Positions 37,686 to 45,496 of a stretch of 64,000 nucleotides of DNA are shown here, one piece after another; the first letter of the stretch is position 1; each line of letters starts with the position of its first letter. The DNA comes from Lachnospiraceae bacterium 10-1 (lineage in GTDB: Bacteria > Bacillota > Clostridia > Lachnospirales > Lachnospiraceae): the NCBI GenBank assembly GCA_000403495.2, contig KE159810.1:186001-250000 (forward strand), in the 5' to 3' direction. The notes beneath the pieces were generated by a model. That model was given only the letters and a program-made list of their open reading frames with translations. It was not told the origin of the DNA and did no database searches. A program made the position numbers and the translations under genes.

Positions 37686-38192
37686 CTATGCCGTTTCTCC
37701 ATTTTGCAGGTCATTCAGTAAAGACGCGGGGAGTATTCCCACAAGGTCATAAGAAATGTCAATCTGCTGTTCCCTATGCCCCTTTGACTTATCCGGCGCG
37801 TGAACGTGCACCGCCTTTACCATGTCGTTTAAGACAGAGGGCGTTAATTCGTCCAAGTCAAGATATTTCCGTACTTTGCTGATAAACCTGTCAATGTTCT
37901 CTGTTTGTTCTTCCTGTTCGTTAATTTCTTCGTTCAATCGCAACAGCTTTTCCCGCAGTTCTTCCTGCTCCTGTTCGTAATCGTCGGAGAGCATTTGAAA
38001 TCTGCTGTCAGATAGTTTCCCATTGGCGTTGTCCTCATAAATACGCTTGAATAATCGGTCAAGTTCCTCTATCCGCCGTTCTGCTTGCGTCAGTTGCCGC
38101 CGCTTCGCTGCCATAGCTTTTCGGAATTGTTCTTCATGGTTTGCGACACAGGCAATCGTCAATCTCATGTGGGCGAATACGCCCTGTTCCAA
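37686..38192 (-). pseudogene. C-terminal fragment of a large serine recombinase (TnpX-like)
   Basis: From about 38168 downward the frame reads RLTIACVANHEEQFRKAM, then a coiled coil (ERRIEELDRLFKRIYEDNANGKL) and ends HREQQIDISYDLVGILP, which is the typical C-terminus of transposon-type large serine recombinases. The resolvase catalytic domain and zinc-ribbon are missing. The first eight codons of the open frame come from the junction. The matching N-terminal stub of the same recombinase type lies at 49897-51259 on the same strand, in the correct order. Confidence 0.85.
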
Positions 38193-38214
38193 GACAACGG
38201 CACGGATAAAATGA

Positions 38215-38451
38215 GTAGGGCAAACATCTTTCCCTTTAAGCCTTGAAGTAGTCTATAAAACCTTTGCTGTCGCCAAAACCGCTAATGCTGAATATCAGGA
38301 AGAATCCGACAGGTGGGAGGAACTTTATGGAGACAATGCACAAAAACAGGAAAAAGAAAGCATTCACAAGCGGTTGCAGAATTATCAAAGGGAAAATGCA
38401 GACAGACAAACAATTCGGACTTCCAAAAACAAGGATAAAGGGGCGAGATAG
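38215..38451 (+). pseudogene. C-terminal fragment of an unidentified mobile-element protein
   Basis: An open frame of 78 codons without a start, ending at TAG 38449-38451. It reads EVVYKTFAVAKTANAEYQEE and later KRLQNYQRENADRQTIRTS, highly charged and helical, as at the end of a mobilisation or relaxase protein. I do not recognise it with certainty. It abuts the recombinase fragment on the other strand. Confidence 0.4.
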
Positions 38452-38490
38452 TCGCTCTTTTATCTTTTCAAACCAAATATCATGTTGCTC

Positions 38491-38520
38491 TTACAAAGAG
38501 GTAAGTGATTGGCGTATAAT
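38491..38520 (+). promoter_or_regulatory. Predicted promoter of the ExbB/ExbD-like operon
   Basis: TTACAA (38491-38496), 18 bases, perfect TATAAT (38515-38520), about 70 bp before the first ATG. The operon therefore has its own promoter inside the island. Confidence 0.5.
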
Positions 38521-38591
38521 AAAGTGTCGGATTTTGTAATTTTGTCAAAAACTTTCTGAGAAAAAATAGAATTAATAGAAAGGATTTTATT

Positions 38592-39074
38592 ATGAATACC
38601 ATTGTTAATCTTTTTTATCAATATGGGAATAAGGTTATCATCACTGTTGCAATTGCAAATGCAGTGATATTCGTACTTACTATAATGTCAGAGAAAAAGA
38701 TGTCTAAATTGTTATACCGCAAAGGCAATAGTGCTCGCAAATTTATTCCTGACATGGGATGGGACGGTAATAAAATTGATAAATTGCAAGGAGAATATCA
38801 GATAATGATTATCCTATATACATTATATACGAATATTACTGCTATATTTCCCTTATTAGGAATTTTAGGCACTGTGGCTGCACTTATTAAAGAATTTGAC
38901 GATATTGAAGGATTAACGGGGAATTTTATGGTTGCATTAAGTACAACTTTTTGGGGGATTTTATTTGCAATCGTATTTAAGGGCATTGATGCAGTAGTTT
39001 CTGGACCTATGGAAAGGATTGTTGAAGATACTAATTATGTCGTTCGATATGAAGGAAAAGAGGAACAGGAATGA
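38592..39074 (+). CDS. MotA/TolQ/ExbB-family proton-channel subunit
   Basis: A short (160 aa) ExbB/TolQ-like protein. It has a first membrane segment at about 13-32, a cytoplasmic loop, and TM2 and TM3 carrying the family core: FPLLGILGTVAALI near 90 and NFMVALSTTFWGILFAIVFKGIDAV near 117-140. It lacks the longer cytoplasmic parts of ExbB (about 240 aa). AAAGGA stands 7 bases before the ATG. First of four tightly linked genes; its stop overlaps the next ATG (ATGA). In known systems such pentamers conduct protons and drive a partner with an N-terminal Asp-bearing helix, which the next gene provides. Confidence 0.85.
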   Translation: MNTIVNLFYQYGNKVIITVAIANAVIFVLTIMSEKKMSKLLYRKGNSARKFIPDMGWDGNKIDKLQGEYQIMIILYTLYTNITAIFPLLGILGTVAALIKEFDDIEGLTGNFMVALSTTFWGILFAIVFKGIDAVVSGPMERIVEDTNYVVRYEGKEEQE

Positions 39075-39718
39075 GGCAGAACAGAATAAGAAATATCGTA
39101 ATCGAATTGACATCACTTCTTGATATTGTGATGATTTTAATTTTTGCGGTTATGATAAAGAACTCTCAACTTGTAGAAGCGAGCAGTCAAGAAGTAGGCG
39201 AATTGCAAAAAGAGAATGCCGAGATGCAAAAAGAGTTGGCGGAGTTTGAGGGAATTTCCGAGGAATTAGCCAACGCATTGGGAAAACTTGAAGAAGGCGA
39301 TTTAGAAACATTATTAGAACAACTGCATAATGCAGAAAATGAAGTTAATTCCTATGAATACATGGATGACATTGTTATTGTCTACAATATCGGATTAGAA
39401 AACCGATATAATAATACTGCAAGATGTTTGACTTATGGGTGTGCAACTGATGAAAATAATAAAACGCATAGCGTGAAACGGACTTCTACGGAAGAATGGG
39501 ATTATGCAGTAAATTCTTTGAAATTAGATTTAAAGGAATCTATTGATGAAGAATTAGAGGGAAACGTAGAGGATAAATATATTTATCTTGTTTTTTCAGT
39601 TGATATGACCAAAATATATGCGGATGATTATAATGATGTAGAAAAAGTATTGACAGATTTTGAAACAAGGTATGGCGACAAAGTAAGATATAGACTTAAC
39701 ATTTTAGAAGGAGAATAG
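39071..39718 (+). CDS. ExbD/TolR/MotB-like partner with coiled coil and extracytoplasmic domain
   Basis: One N-terminal membrane helix, IELTSLLDIVMILIFAVMI (about 11-29), with an Asp at 18 placed like the proton-carrying Asp of ExbD and MotB. A Glu/Gln/Leu-rich coiled coil follows (about 38-85). The outer domain ends with a beta-alpha-beta segment (YIYLVFSVDMTKIYADDYND, then VRYRLNI) that resembles the ExbD periplasmic fold. No OmpA-like peptidoglycan-binding motif was found, unlike MotB or ZorB. Translationally coupled to the ExbB-like gene by a 4-bp overlap. Confidence 0.65.
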   Translation: MRQNRIRNIVIELTSLLDIVMILIFAVMIKNSQLVEASSQEVGELQKENAEMQKELAEFEGISEELANALGKLEEGDLETLLEQLHNAENEVNSYEYMDDIVIVYNIGLENRYNNTARCLTYGCATDENNKTHSVKRTSTEEWDYAVNSLKLDLKESIDEELEGNVEDKYIYLVFSVDMTKIYADDYNDVEKVLTDFETRYGDKVRYRLNILEGE

Positions 39719-39724
39719 CCTAAG

Positions 39725-40117
39725 ATGAAAAAAGTAATTATTTTTGTTGTAATCTTAATATTTTTAGCGTGTGGCGTAGTTATTGGAAAACGAGGGTTTG
39801 GTTTGGGGGACGGTAGTAAAGAAGGAAATCAAGTTTTGGTTGCCTCAGAGACAGATAAGATAGATGCTGATTCACAAAATCAAGAGATAATCATAAGGGT
39901 TGAAGAAAACAAAATATATGTTGGGGAAGAAGAATGTGATGATGCAAAAGATTTAGCAGATAAAATAAGTAAAATCAGTTCTCAACAAAAAGAGACAGAA
40001 TATATTTTTGAACATGAACACGCAATTAAAGCGACTTATGATGAAGTTATGCAAACGCTAAATAATTTAGAGGAAACTTTGGAAATAAAAATCGATTACA
40101 GGAGAAATGAAAGATGA
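39725..40117 (+). CDS. Small membrane-anchored protein with an ExbD-periplasmic-like domain
   Basis: A 130-aa protein with an N-terminal membrane helix (VIIFVVILIFLACGVVIG), a linker and a domain IIIRVEENKIYVGEEECDDA ... YDEVMQTLNNLEETLEIKIDY. The order strand, 'X-x-V' loop, helix, strand, helix, strand and the DEV..L..LE segment are like the outer domain of ExbD/TolR. It aligns by eye with the next gene product, so the two appear to be tandem duplicates. Starts 7 bp after the ExbD-like gene and overlaps the next by 4 bp. No named family recognised. Confidence 0.6.
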   Translation: MKKVIIFVVILIFLACGVVIGKRGFGLGDGSKEGNQVLVASETDKIDADSQNQEIIIRVEENKIYVGEEECDDAKDLADKISKISSQQKETEYIFEHEHAIKATYDEVMQTLNNLEETLEIKIDYRRNER

Positions 40118-40539
40118 AAAGCAAGAAGATTTGGAAGGCTTATATTATTTTTGTAATGTGTTTTGCTATGGTGTTTTCATTGACAGGATGTAAAAAGAAA
40201 GATAAAGAATCGAAAGAGGCTGCTGTAGGTAATAGTGGAAATCAGATTAATGTGGATTCTTTCAATGCACCCGGCGGTCAATCAGAAAATGAAGAGACAG
40301 ATTTGGAAATAGGTAAAGAGAAATCTGACACAATTATTATTGTCATAGATTGGAACATAATTAAAATTGATGACAATGAATGTGGCAGTATTGATGAAAT
40401 GAAGAATCAGATTGTAAAATCGGGATGCAAAAAGATAGATTTACAGCATACCAATGCAAATAAGCAAACATTAGATGAGGTGGTGGATGTTTTAAAGGAA
40501 ATAGAAAGTACTTTGGAAATTGATGTAAACTATAATTAA
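40114..40539 (+). CDS. Small lipoprotein paralogous to the preceding protein
   Basis: A 141-aa lipoprotein (lipobox FSLTGC, Cys 26), a polar linker, then TIIIVIDWNIIKIDDNEC ... TLDEVVDVLKEIESTLEIDVNY. Shared with the preceding protein: III.V..N.I.....EC, the T.DEV...L..(L/I)E.TLEI segment and final (I/V).Y. AGGAG stands 9 bases before the ATG. Last gene of the four; an IS1182 element begins 20 bp after its stop, so further genes may have been cut off. Confidence 0.6.
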   Translation: MKSKKIWKAYIIFVMCFAMVFSLTGCKKKDKESKEAAVGNSGNQINVDSFNAPGGQSENEETDLEIGKEKSDTIIIVIDWNIIKIDDNECGSIDEMKNQIVKSGCKKIDLQHTNANKQTLDEVVDVLKEIESTLEIDVNYN

Positions 40540-40558
40540 ACTGTAATATATGATTCTA

Positions 40559-42293
40559 CAAGGCACAAAAAAGTCTGTGAAAGAAAATTCACAGACTTCA
40601 GACTGTAGACAAAGCGGCTCTGGTGCGTGTGCACCAGAGCCATTTTTCTTTTATGAAGTAAATTGCGTCTAAAACAGAAATTCTGAAAAAATCTCTTGTC
40701 TCCAGAAGTCCTCTTTTCGCCTTGATCTTTGCCAGCTTTTTCAGATTCATGCATGCGTATGTAAGTCCGACTTTCATTTCCATCCGGGCTTTTCCATACA
40801 TCTGTGTATACCGGAACCCATGATTCTCCTTTGCGGTCCCAAAGATTCTTTCTATGGTCTCTTTTCTGAGTGCATATAAATCCTTCATTCCAAGTGTCTG
40901 GCGGATATCTTCACACATCTCCATGTATGGTTCCCAGATATGACGTGTCACAACCTTGATATGCTCCCTGCTTTCCGTACACTGTGAAAGATACGGGCAT
41001 TCTGAACAGGATGCTCCGCAGCTTTTATACTCCCTGTATCCGTCCCTGTTTGTTGTGCAGTATGTCAGCACTTTATTGTTGGGGCAGATATAACAATCAT
41101 AATACTCATCATATACATATTCATATTTCTTGAAAAATCCCTCCTTGGTCATTGGTCTTTTGTAAGGCAGGAGAGGCTTGATCCCGTCATCTATCAAAAG
41201 CTTTGCGATCGCCGGAGTTTTATAGCCTGCATCTGCAACCAGTGTTTCTATGCCGATGCCATTTATCTTGTCATACAGTCCTTTAAAAGTTCTGCTGTCA
41301 TGCAGATTCCCGGGGTTAATTGTATAACCAAGAATCCAGCCGTTCTTATCACAGGCAGTTTCTATTGCGTAGGCAAATACATTCTTGTGTTCTCCTTTGC
41401 GGAACCATCCGCTTTCGGGATCCGTAGTGCTGCAGTTTATTGTTTTGGTATCTTTGGGAAGGTCATCCGTGAATTCTCCAGGATCACCTCCAGCCGATGG
41501 CGTGCTGTCGTTATCATCATCGCCCTTATCATTCTTTTCTTTCAGAGGCTTCTTCCCATGGGCTTCCCTGTCTTCGGTGATTTCCTTTTTTAACAGTTCC
41601 TCATAAAACAGAGCTTCTTCGTGGGCAATGCGCTTGTGCATCTTTTTGTTGTTGGCTCTTGCTTTTACATGAGTGGCATCCACGAAAACCTCGGCAGGAT
41701 CAACAAGTTTAAACTTATAACATTCCATCAGGATGTGGGAAAATATCTGTTCAAAAAGGTCAGTATCCTTAAAGCGTCTGGTGTAGTTTTTCCCGAAGGT
41801 AGAAAAATGCGGCACCTTATCCATCATATCCAAACCGAGAAACCATCGGCAGGCAACATTTACCTCGATTTCTCTGCAAGTCTGCCGCATGCTCTTAATT
41901 CCATAGAGATACTGGATGAAAGGAATCTTAATCAGCATGACAGGATCCATGCTTGGGCGTCCGTTGTCGTGCGAGTATTTGTCAATTACAAGATCATAAA
42001 TGAAGTTCCAGTTAATTGCCTTGTCTATAATCCTCAGAAGATGATCCTGTGGAACCATGTCATCCATACAAAGGAACTGAATCTGTTCTCTCTTTTTGTC
42101 TGCATTCTGCGTCATCATAAGTAGAAATACCTGCCTTGATTTGATACTTCTATTATATCAGAAAAGCCCCTTAAAAGCCGCAATAATACTCAATTTTCGG
42201 CTTTTATCATAGAAAAATCCCGCACAAAAGTGCGGGACTTTGTCTACAGTCTGAAGTCTGTGAAAGAAATTTCACAGACTTTTTTGTGCCTTG
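40559..42293 (-). mobile_element. IS1182-family insertion sequence
   Basis: A 1735-bp element with 56-bp terminal inverted repeats (40559-40614 and 42238-42293) beginning CAAGGCACAAAAAAGTCTG. Each terminal repeat holds an inner palindrome AGTCTGTGAA / TTCACAGACT, so each end can form its own hairpin. No target duplication is seen at the edges. It carries one transposase gene. Confidence 0.9.
40598..42118 (-). CDS. IS1182-family transposase
   Basis: DDE transposase of 506 aa. N-terminal domain with HLLRIIDKAINWNFIYDLV and GRPSMDPVMLIKI, central VFVDATHVKARANNKK with the first catalytic Asp, TLVADAGYKTPAIAKLL with the second, and ALRKETIERIFGTAKENHGF with the Glu near the end. Four Cys (CPN..., CSECPYLSQC) form a probable zinc site. 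Complete and likely active. A hairpin AAAATCCCGCAC / GTGCGGGACTTT lies between the gene and the right end. Confidence 0.93.
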   Translation of the reverse strand: MMTQNADKKREQIQFLCMDDMVPQDHLLRIIDKAINWNFIYDLVIDKYSHDNGRPSMDPVMLIKIPFIQYLYGIKSMRQTCREIEVNVACRWFLGLDMMDKVPHFSTFGKNYTRRFKDTDLFEQIFSHILMECYKFKLVDPAEVFVDATHVKARANNKKMHKRIAHEEALFYEELLKKEITEDREAHGKKPLKEKNDKGDDDNDSTPSAGGDPGEFTDDLPKDTKTINCSTTDPESGWFRKGEHKNVFAYAIETACDKNGWILGYTINPGNLHDSRTFKGLYDKINGIGIETLVADAGYKTPAIAKLLIDDGIKPLLPYKRPMTKEGFFKKYEYVYDEYYDCYICPNNKVLTYCTTNRDGYREYKSCGASCSECPYLSQCTESREHIKVVTRHIWEPYMEMCEDIRQTLGMKDLYALRKETIERIFGTAKENHGFRYTQMYGKARMEMKVGLTYACMNLKKLAKIKAKRGLLETRDFFRISVLDAIYFIKEKWLWCTRTRAALSTV

Positions 42294-42372
42294 AATTTTT
42301 TGTACATAATTCGCAAAAAAACACTTCCTGTTATGAAGCAGATATTTAAACCGTATTTTTGACAAAAAACAG

Positions 42373-42391
42373 TTGACTGCACGTAACGTGC
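42373..42391 (+). promoter_or_regulatory. MerR-type promoter/operator
   Basis: TTGACT (42373-42378) followed directly by the perfect 13-bp palindrome GCACGTAACGTGC (42379-42391). A dyad placed inside a long -35/-10 spacer is the classic arrangement for MerR-activated promoters. The -10 is not clear-cut. Confidence 0.55.
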
Positions 42392-42419
42392 AATTTTACT
42401 TTGATAAGGAGGTAACTGT

Positions 42420-42749
42420 ATGCAGGATGCAACATTGCGGGAAGTGTGTGATAAGTATAAAGTTTCAAGAAGGGCGGTGCAGGGATATGAGAAAGCAGGA
42501 ATTATAAAGCCGACAGGAAAAAATAAGATGGGTTATTTGCTGTACGATGCTGCTACACAAGAGAGGATTGGTATCGTTCGTATGTATCAGGAAATCGGAT
42601 TTTCTGTAAAAGAAATTAAAGAGATTATTGATGCGCCGAAAACAAGTATCAGTCCACTTTTGGAGAACCAAATGAAGAAATTGGAAAAAGAAAAGGGGCG
42701 AATCGAGAAACAGATTGAGATTCTTTATAGCTTGATACAAAAAAATTAA
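42420..42749 (+). CDS. MerR-family transcriptional regulator
   Basis: A 109-aa protein with winged HTH of MerR type (TLREVCDKYKVSRRAVQGYEKAGII, then MGYLLYDAATQERIGIVRMYQEIGFSVKEIKEII) and a short dimerisation coiled coil. There is almost no effector domain. AAGGAGG precedes the ATG. It lies between the IS1182 copy and the LRR lipoprotein gene, its only same-strand neighbour. Its signal is unknown. Confidence 0.88.
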   Translation: MQDATLREVCDKYKVSRRAVQGYEKAGIIKPTGKNKMGYLLYDAATQERIGIVRMYQEIGFSVKEIKEIIDAPKTSISPLLENQMKKLEKEKGRIEKQIEILYSLIQKN

Positions 42750-42808
42750 GGAGGTTAATAAAATATCTGCTTCAATAATAAGGTATTTGGTCTGAAACTT
42801 GTTTTTTC

Positions 42809-42940
42809 ATGATGTTGGGAGCGGTCGTAACTATGGAAGATTGTTTCTATGATTGGCTTAACTACTTAGAAAATAAGTTTATGAAAACCAAATATCAAAA
42901 TATTAGAACCGAAAATTTAGAATGGAGGAAATGTTTATGA
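42809..42940 (+). CDS. Possible small ORF coupled to the LRR lipoprotein gene
   Basis: 43 codons ending in a TGA that overlaps the ATG of the LRR gene (ATGA at 42937-42940). It contains MEDCFYDWLNYLENKFMKTK. No strong ribosome site; may be a gene remnant between the MerR and LRR genes. Confidence 0.3.
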   Translation: MMLGAVVTMEDCFYDWLNYLENKFMKTKYQNIRTENLEWRKCL

Positions 42941-44181
42941 GTAAAAAAATGCAATTATCAAATCCATTGTGTGTCGTAATGTGTACTTTGTTATGTCTTT
43001 CAGGCTGTGGAAATAATAGTGACATAAATGCTGCGGATAATGAAATCAGTTCAGCGGATACCGTAACAGAGAGTAACGGGGTCAGTGATAAGGATAGTCC
43101 CGTAACAGAAACCACAGTTCCAAGCACAAAAGAAAATTCTGACACTGATGAAAAGACTCAAAATAACCAGACCGTAGAAACTGATTTAAAACCTTCTGAG
43201 GGTTTTGAATTTGAAAGCAATGGTGACGGCACCTGTACAATCACCGGAATCGGCACCTGTACAGAGAAAGATATTGTCATACCTTTGGAAAGTCCAAATG
43301 GAGATACTGTTACACTGATTGGGAAATATGCCTTATACTCTCTCGAAAATGTGGACAGCATTACGTTGGTAAATTACAATTATGAAATAGACGAGAATAC
43401 TTTCCAATACGGTGAATTTACGGCGGTAAATATAATCGGCGGCAGTCCGGTAATAAACAAAAGCGCTTTTTCTTCCTGTGAGGATTTAGCTTCGATTACT
43501 TTTAGAGACTGCAATATTCAGGCAGATGAATATGCCTTTTACAGCTGCGGCAAAGATGCGGAGGTGACTTTTTCTAACTGTACCGGCATTATTGAAGAAA
43601 ACGCTTTCCAATATGGTGATTTTATCAGCCTGACCATCAGTGACTGTGAAATGGAAATTGAAAAAAGCGCTTTTTCTTCCGGTGAAGACCTGACTTCCAT
43701 TGTGTTTACGGACAGCATAGTAGAAACCAAAGAATACGCCTTTTATAGCTGTGGCGATTCCGCTAAAGTCGAGATGACAAATTGTACATTAACTTTTGAT
43801 GACAGGACTTTTCAATACAGTTCCCTTGAAAGTTTAACGGTTACAGGTTCCAAAGTTGACATGGGCGACAGTGTTTTTTCCAGTTGTGAGGATTTGACTA
43901 CTGTAAGTATAGACTGTAATCTGGTTGTTATGGGGGAATATGCTTTTTATAGCTGTGAGGATCTTGTCGATGTTACAATATGCGATAATTCAAAGCCAGA
44001 TAATGAGATTAAAATTGATGACAGGGTATTTCAATATTGTAAGAAATTAGAAACAGTTGATATCGGGAATGGAGCTATTGAAATGGGTGAATATGTATTT
44101 TCCGGCTGCGCTGACAATTTGGCAATTACTATTGCAGGAAAAAAATATACTGCGGACGCTGTTAAAGATGGATTAAAATAG
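42937..44181 (+). CDS. BspA-like leucine-rich repeat (LRR_5) lipoprotein
   Basis: A 414-aa surface lipoprotein. Signal and lipobox CLSGCG (Cys 24), an Asp/Ser/Thr-rich linker to about residue 85, then repeats of the Treponema/BspA type. The repeats cycle through three variants: N(T/A)FQY..., SAFSSCEDL and YAFYSCG, roughly every 22-25 residues, giving super-repeats of about 70 residues. Likely a surface binding protein. The start with GGAGG upstream is 42937; an earlier in-frame ATG at 42922 is inside the ribosome site region. Sits in the island, possibly under MerR control. Confidence 0.85.
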   Translation: MSKKMQLSNPLCVVMCTLLCLSGCGNNSDINAADNEISSADTVTESNGVSDKDSPVTETTVPSTKENSDTDEKTQNNQTVETDLKPSEGFEFESNGDGTCTITGIGTCTEKDIVIPLESPNGDTVTLIGKYALYSLENVDSITLVNYNYEIDENTFQYGEFTAVNIIGGSPVINKSAFSSCEDLASITFRDCNIQADEYAFYSCGKDAEVTFSNCTGIIEENAFQYGDFISLTISDCEMEIEKSAFSSGEDLTSIVFTDSIVETKEYAFYSCGDSAKVEMTNCTLTFDDRTFQYSSLESLTVTGSKVDMGDSVFSSCEDLTTVSIDCNLVVMGEYAFYSCEDLVDVTICDNSKPDNEIKIDDRVFQYCKKLETVDIGNGAIEMGEYVFSGCADNLAITIAGKKYTADAVKDGLK

Positions 44182-44244
44182 AAATCTTTTATATTGGACT
44201 TTTATACTAAAATGCTAAATTTTAGACCAATTTTTGAAAACGGA

Positions 44245-44272
44245 TTGACTATTTTCAGAAATATGGTATTAT
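44245..44272 (+). promoter_or_regulatory. Promoter of the type III toxin-antitoxin locus
   Basis: TTGACT (44245-44250), 16 bases, TATTAT (44267-44272). It would start the antitoxin RNA near 44280. Confidence 0.6.
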
Positions 44273-44279
44273 ACTATTA

Positions 44280-44375
44280 GTGGTGAGTCCTACCGCAAAG
44301 TGGACTGCTAAAAGCGTTAGCAACTCTAATGGAGTTACTACACAATGGCTATGTGGAAACGCATAGCCATTTTTC
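44280..44375 (+). ncRNA. Predicted type III antitoxin RNA with terminator
   Basis: Lies between the promoter and the ToxN-like gene, as in ToxIN/AbiQ loci. Three small stems follow one another: AGTCC/GGACT, GCTAA/TTAGC and AACTC/GAGTT. They are followed by a terminator hairpin AATGGCTATG (44344-44353) / CATAGCCATT (44362-44371) with a short T-run. Known ToxI RNAs consist of tandem repeats of about 35-45 nt; I see no such repeat here. Confidence 0.55.
44344..44375 (+). terminator. Terminator between antitoxin RNA and toxN-like gene
   Basis: 10-bp perfect stem with an 8-base loop followed by TTTT. In type III loci partial readthrough sets the antitoxin to toxin ratio. Confidence 0.75.
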
Positions 44376-44387
44376 ACGAGGAGATAT

Positions 44388-44924
44388 ATGCAGACAGATT
44401 TTAAATTATACAAGGTGGATATGAAATATATCCGTAATCTACATAATATAGACGATAAAGTGCTTTCTGTTTCGCCACAGGCAGGAAAGGATAACAGGGT
44501 TTTTATCGGGATCGTTGTTATTTGTGGCTTTCACAAATATTGCATACCGCTTTCATCGCCAAAGGAAAAACATAAGAATATGAAAAACTCTATGGACTTT
44601 TCCAAAATTGAAGTAAATGGAAAATTATTAGGCGTTCTGAATTTTAATCTGATGATACCTATTGAAGAAGAACAATTGCAGCTTGTTGATACCACCATTT
44701 TTAAGAGGGATAGAGAAAATATCAGATATTATAAGAAGTTATGTACTTTGGAACTGGAATGGTGTCAGACGAATAATGAGGTAATCTGCAATAAAGCAAA
44801 TGTCCTGTATAGGAAATACATATCCAATGAACCATTTGCAGGAAGGAACCGCTGCCTAAATTTTCCCAAATTAGAGGCAGAGTGTGAAAAATATAATTTA
44901 AAGATAAAGAGAGGCACAAACTGA
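44388..44924 (+). CDS. ToxN/AbiQ-family endoribonuclease toxin (type III TA)
   Basis: A 178-aa RNase-like toxin. The family pattern is clear: FKLYKVDMKYIRNLHNIDDKV at the start, RVFIGIVVICGFHKYCIPLSSPKEKH with the SSPK equivalent of the catalytic T-S-x-K (S56, S57, K59), and LGVLNFNLMIPIEEEQLQLVD near 80-100. Members abort phage infection by cleaving RNA and are held inactive by a repeat RNA encoded just upstream. GAGGAG stands 4 bases before the ATG, directly after the terminator hairpin. Location in a mobile island fits a phage-defence or stability role. Confidence 0.87.
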   Translation: MQTDFKLYKVDMKYIRNLHNIDDKVLSVSPQAGKDNRVFIGIVVICGFHKYCIPLSSPKEKHKNMKNSMDFSKIEVNGKLLGVLNFNLMIPIEEEQLQLVDTTIFKRDRENIRYYKKLCTLELEWCQTNNEVICNKANVLYRKYISNEPFAGRNRCLNFPKLEAECEKYNLKIKRGTN

Positions 44925-44941
44925 ACCTCTCTTTGTCTAAA

Positions 44942-45202
44942 TTACCACAATTCCAGTGAATCTTCCGCATCTATCCATATCTGCATATTTCCTTCAAGAT
45001 ATAGACGGACGCATTCAAGCGGTTCATCTATTGCCAAAGCATTTAAGGCACATTCCGAACAGGGAGTGGTTTTCAATCCTTCTTCCGCTTTGCCGCAGTC
45101 TATCCGTAGAAAATAACCTGCATGAGTATATACGTCAATGCTGTTATGGTGGATATTATATGTTGCATAAATCATATTGATTTTTATCTGTCCTCTTTTC
45201 AT
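44942..45202 (-). CDS. Small mobile-element protein (DUF6061-like)
   Basis: 86 aa: MIYATYNIHHNSIDVYTHAG, GYFLRIDCGKAEEGL, and PLECVRLYLEGNMQIWIDAED. The pattern of a beta-rich start, I-D-C/T and a C-terminal 'YLxGxxQxWID' resembles the DUF6061 proteins common in conjugative elements of Lachnospiraceae. The start could be the ATG at 45175 instead of 45202. Function unknown. Converges with the toxin gene. Confidence 0.55.
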   Translation of the reverse strand: MKRGQIKINMIYATYNIHHNSIDVYTHAGYFLRIDCGKAEEGLKTTPCSECALNALAIDEPLECVRLYLEGNMQIWIDAEDSLELW

Positions 45203-45496
45203 AGATTTTTTGAAAGCATTTCAATCAGTTTGCCAATTCCCCTATGTTTTGTTATACTGTTTTATATGATTTTGTTTCCCTTATTTTTTCCCTTATCAGG
45301 GTTTGTAAAGCCTTGTGGGAAGATATAACACAAGGGAAACTTTAGGGGAAAGCTCACCTGCTATAAATTTAGTATTTTCAAGGGTTAGCGATGACTTTAA
45401 TAATAAAATATAACAGCTAATATTTCCCTTAAAAATCATCAAATCACAATCGGGATTTATAAGCGTTACTGATACAAATTTTAGGAGGGAATGTTT

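Noticed and set aside
38592-39718. Zorya (ZorA/ZorB) defence motor
   Set aside because: The channel protein lacks the long ZorA tail, the partner has no OmpA-like domain, and no ZorC/D/E genes are present. Only the motor type is shared.
40554-42298. Target duplication of IS1182
   Set aside because: Bases on both sides of the terminal repeats do not match.
42937-44181. Repetitive DNA as a non-coding array
   Set aside because: The repeats are codon-phased and belong to the LRR protein.
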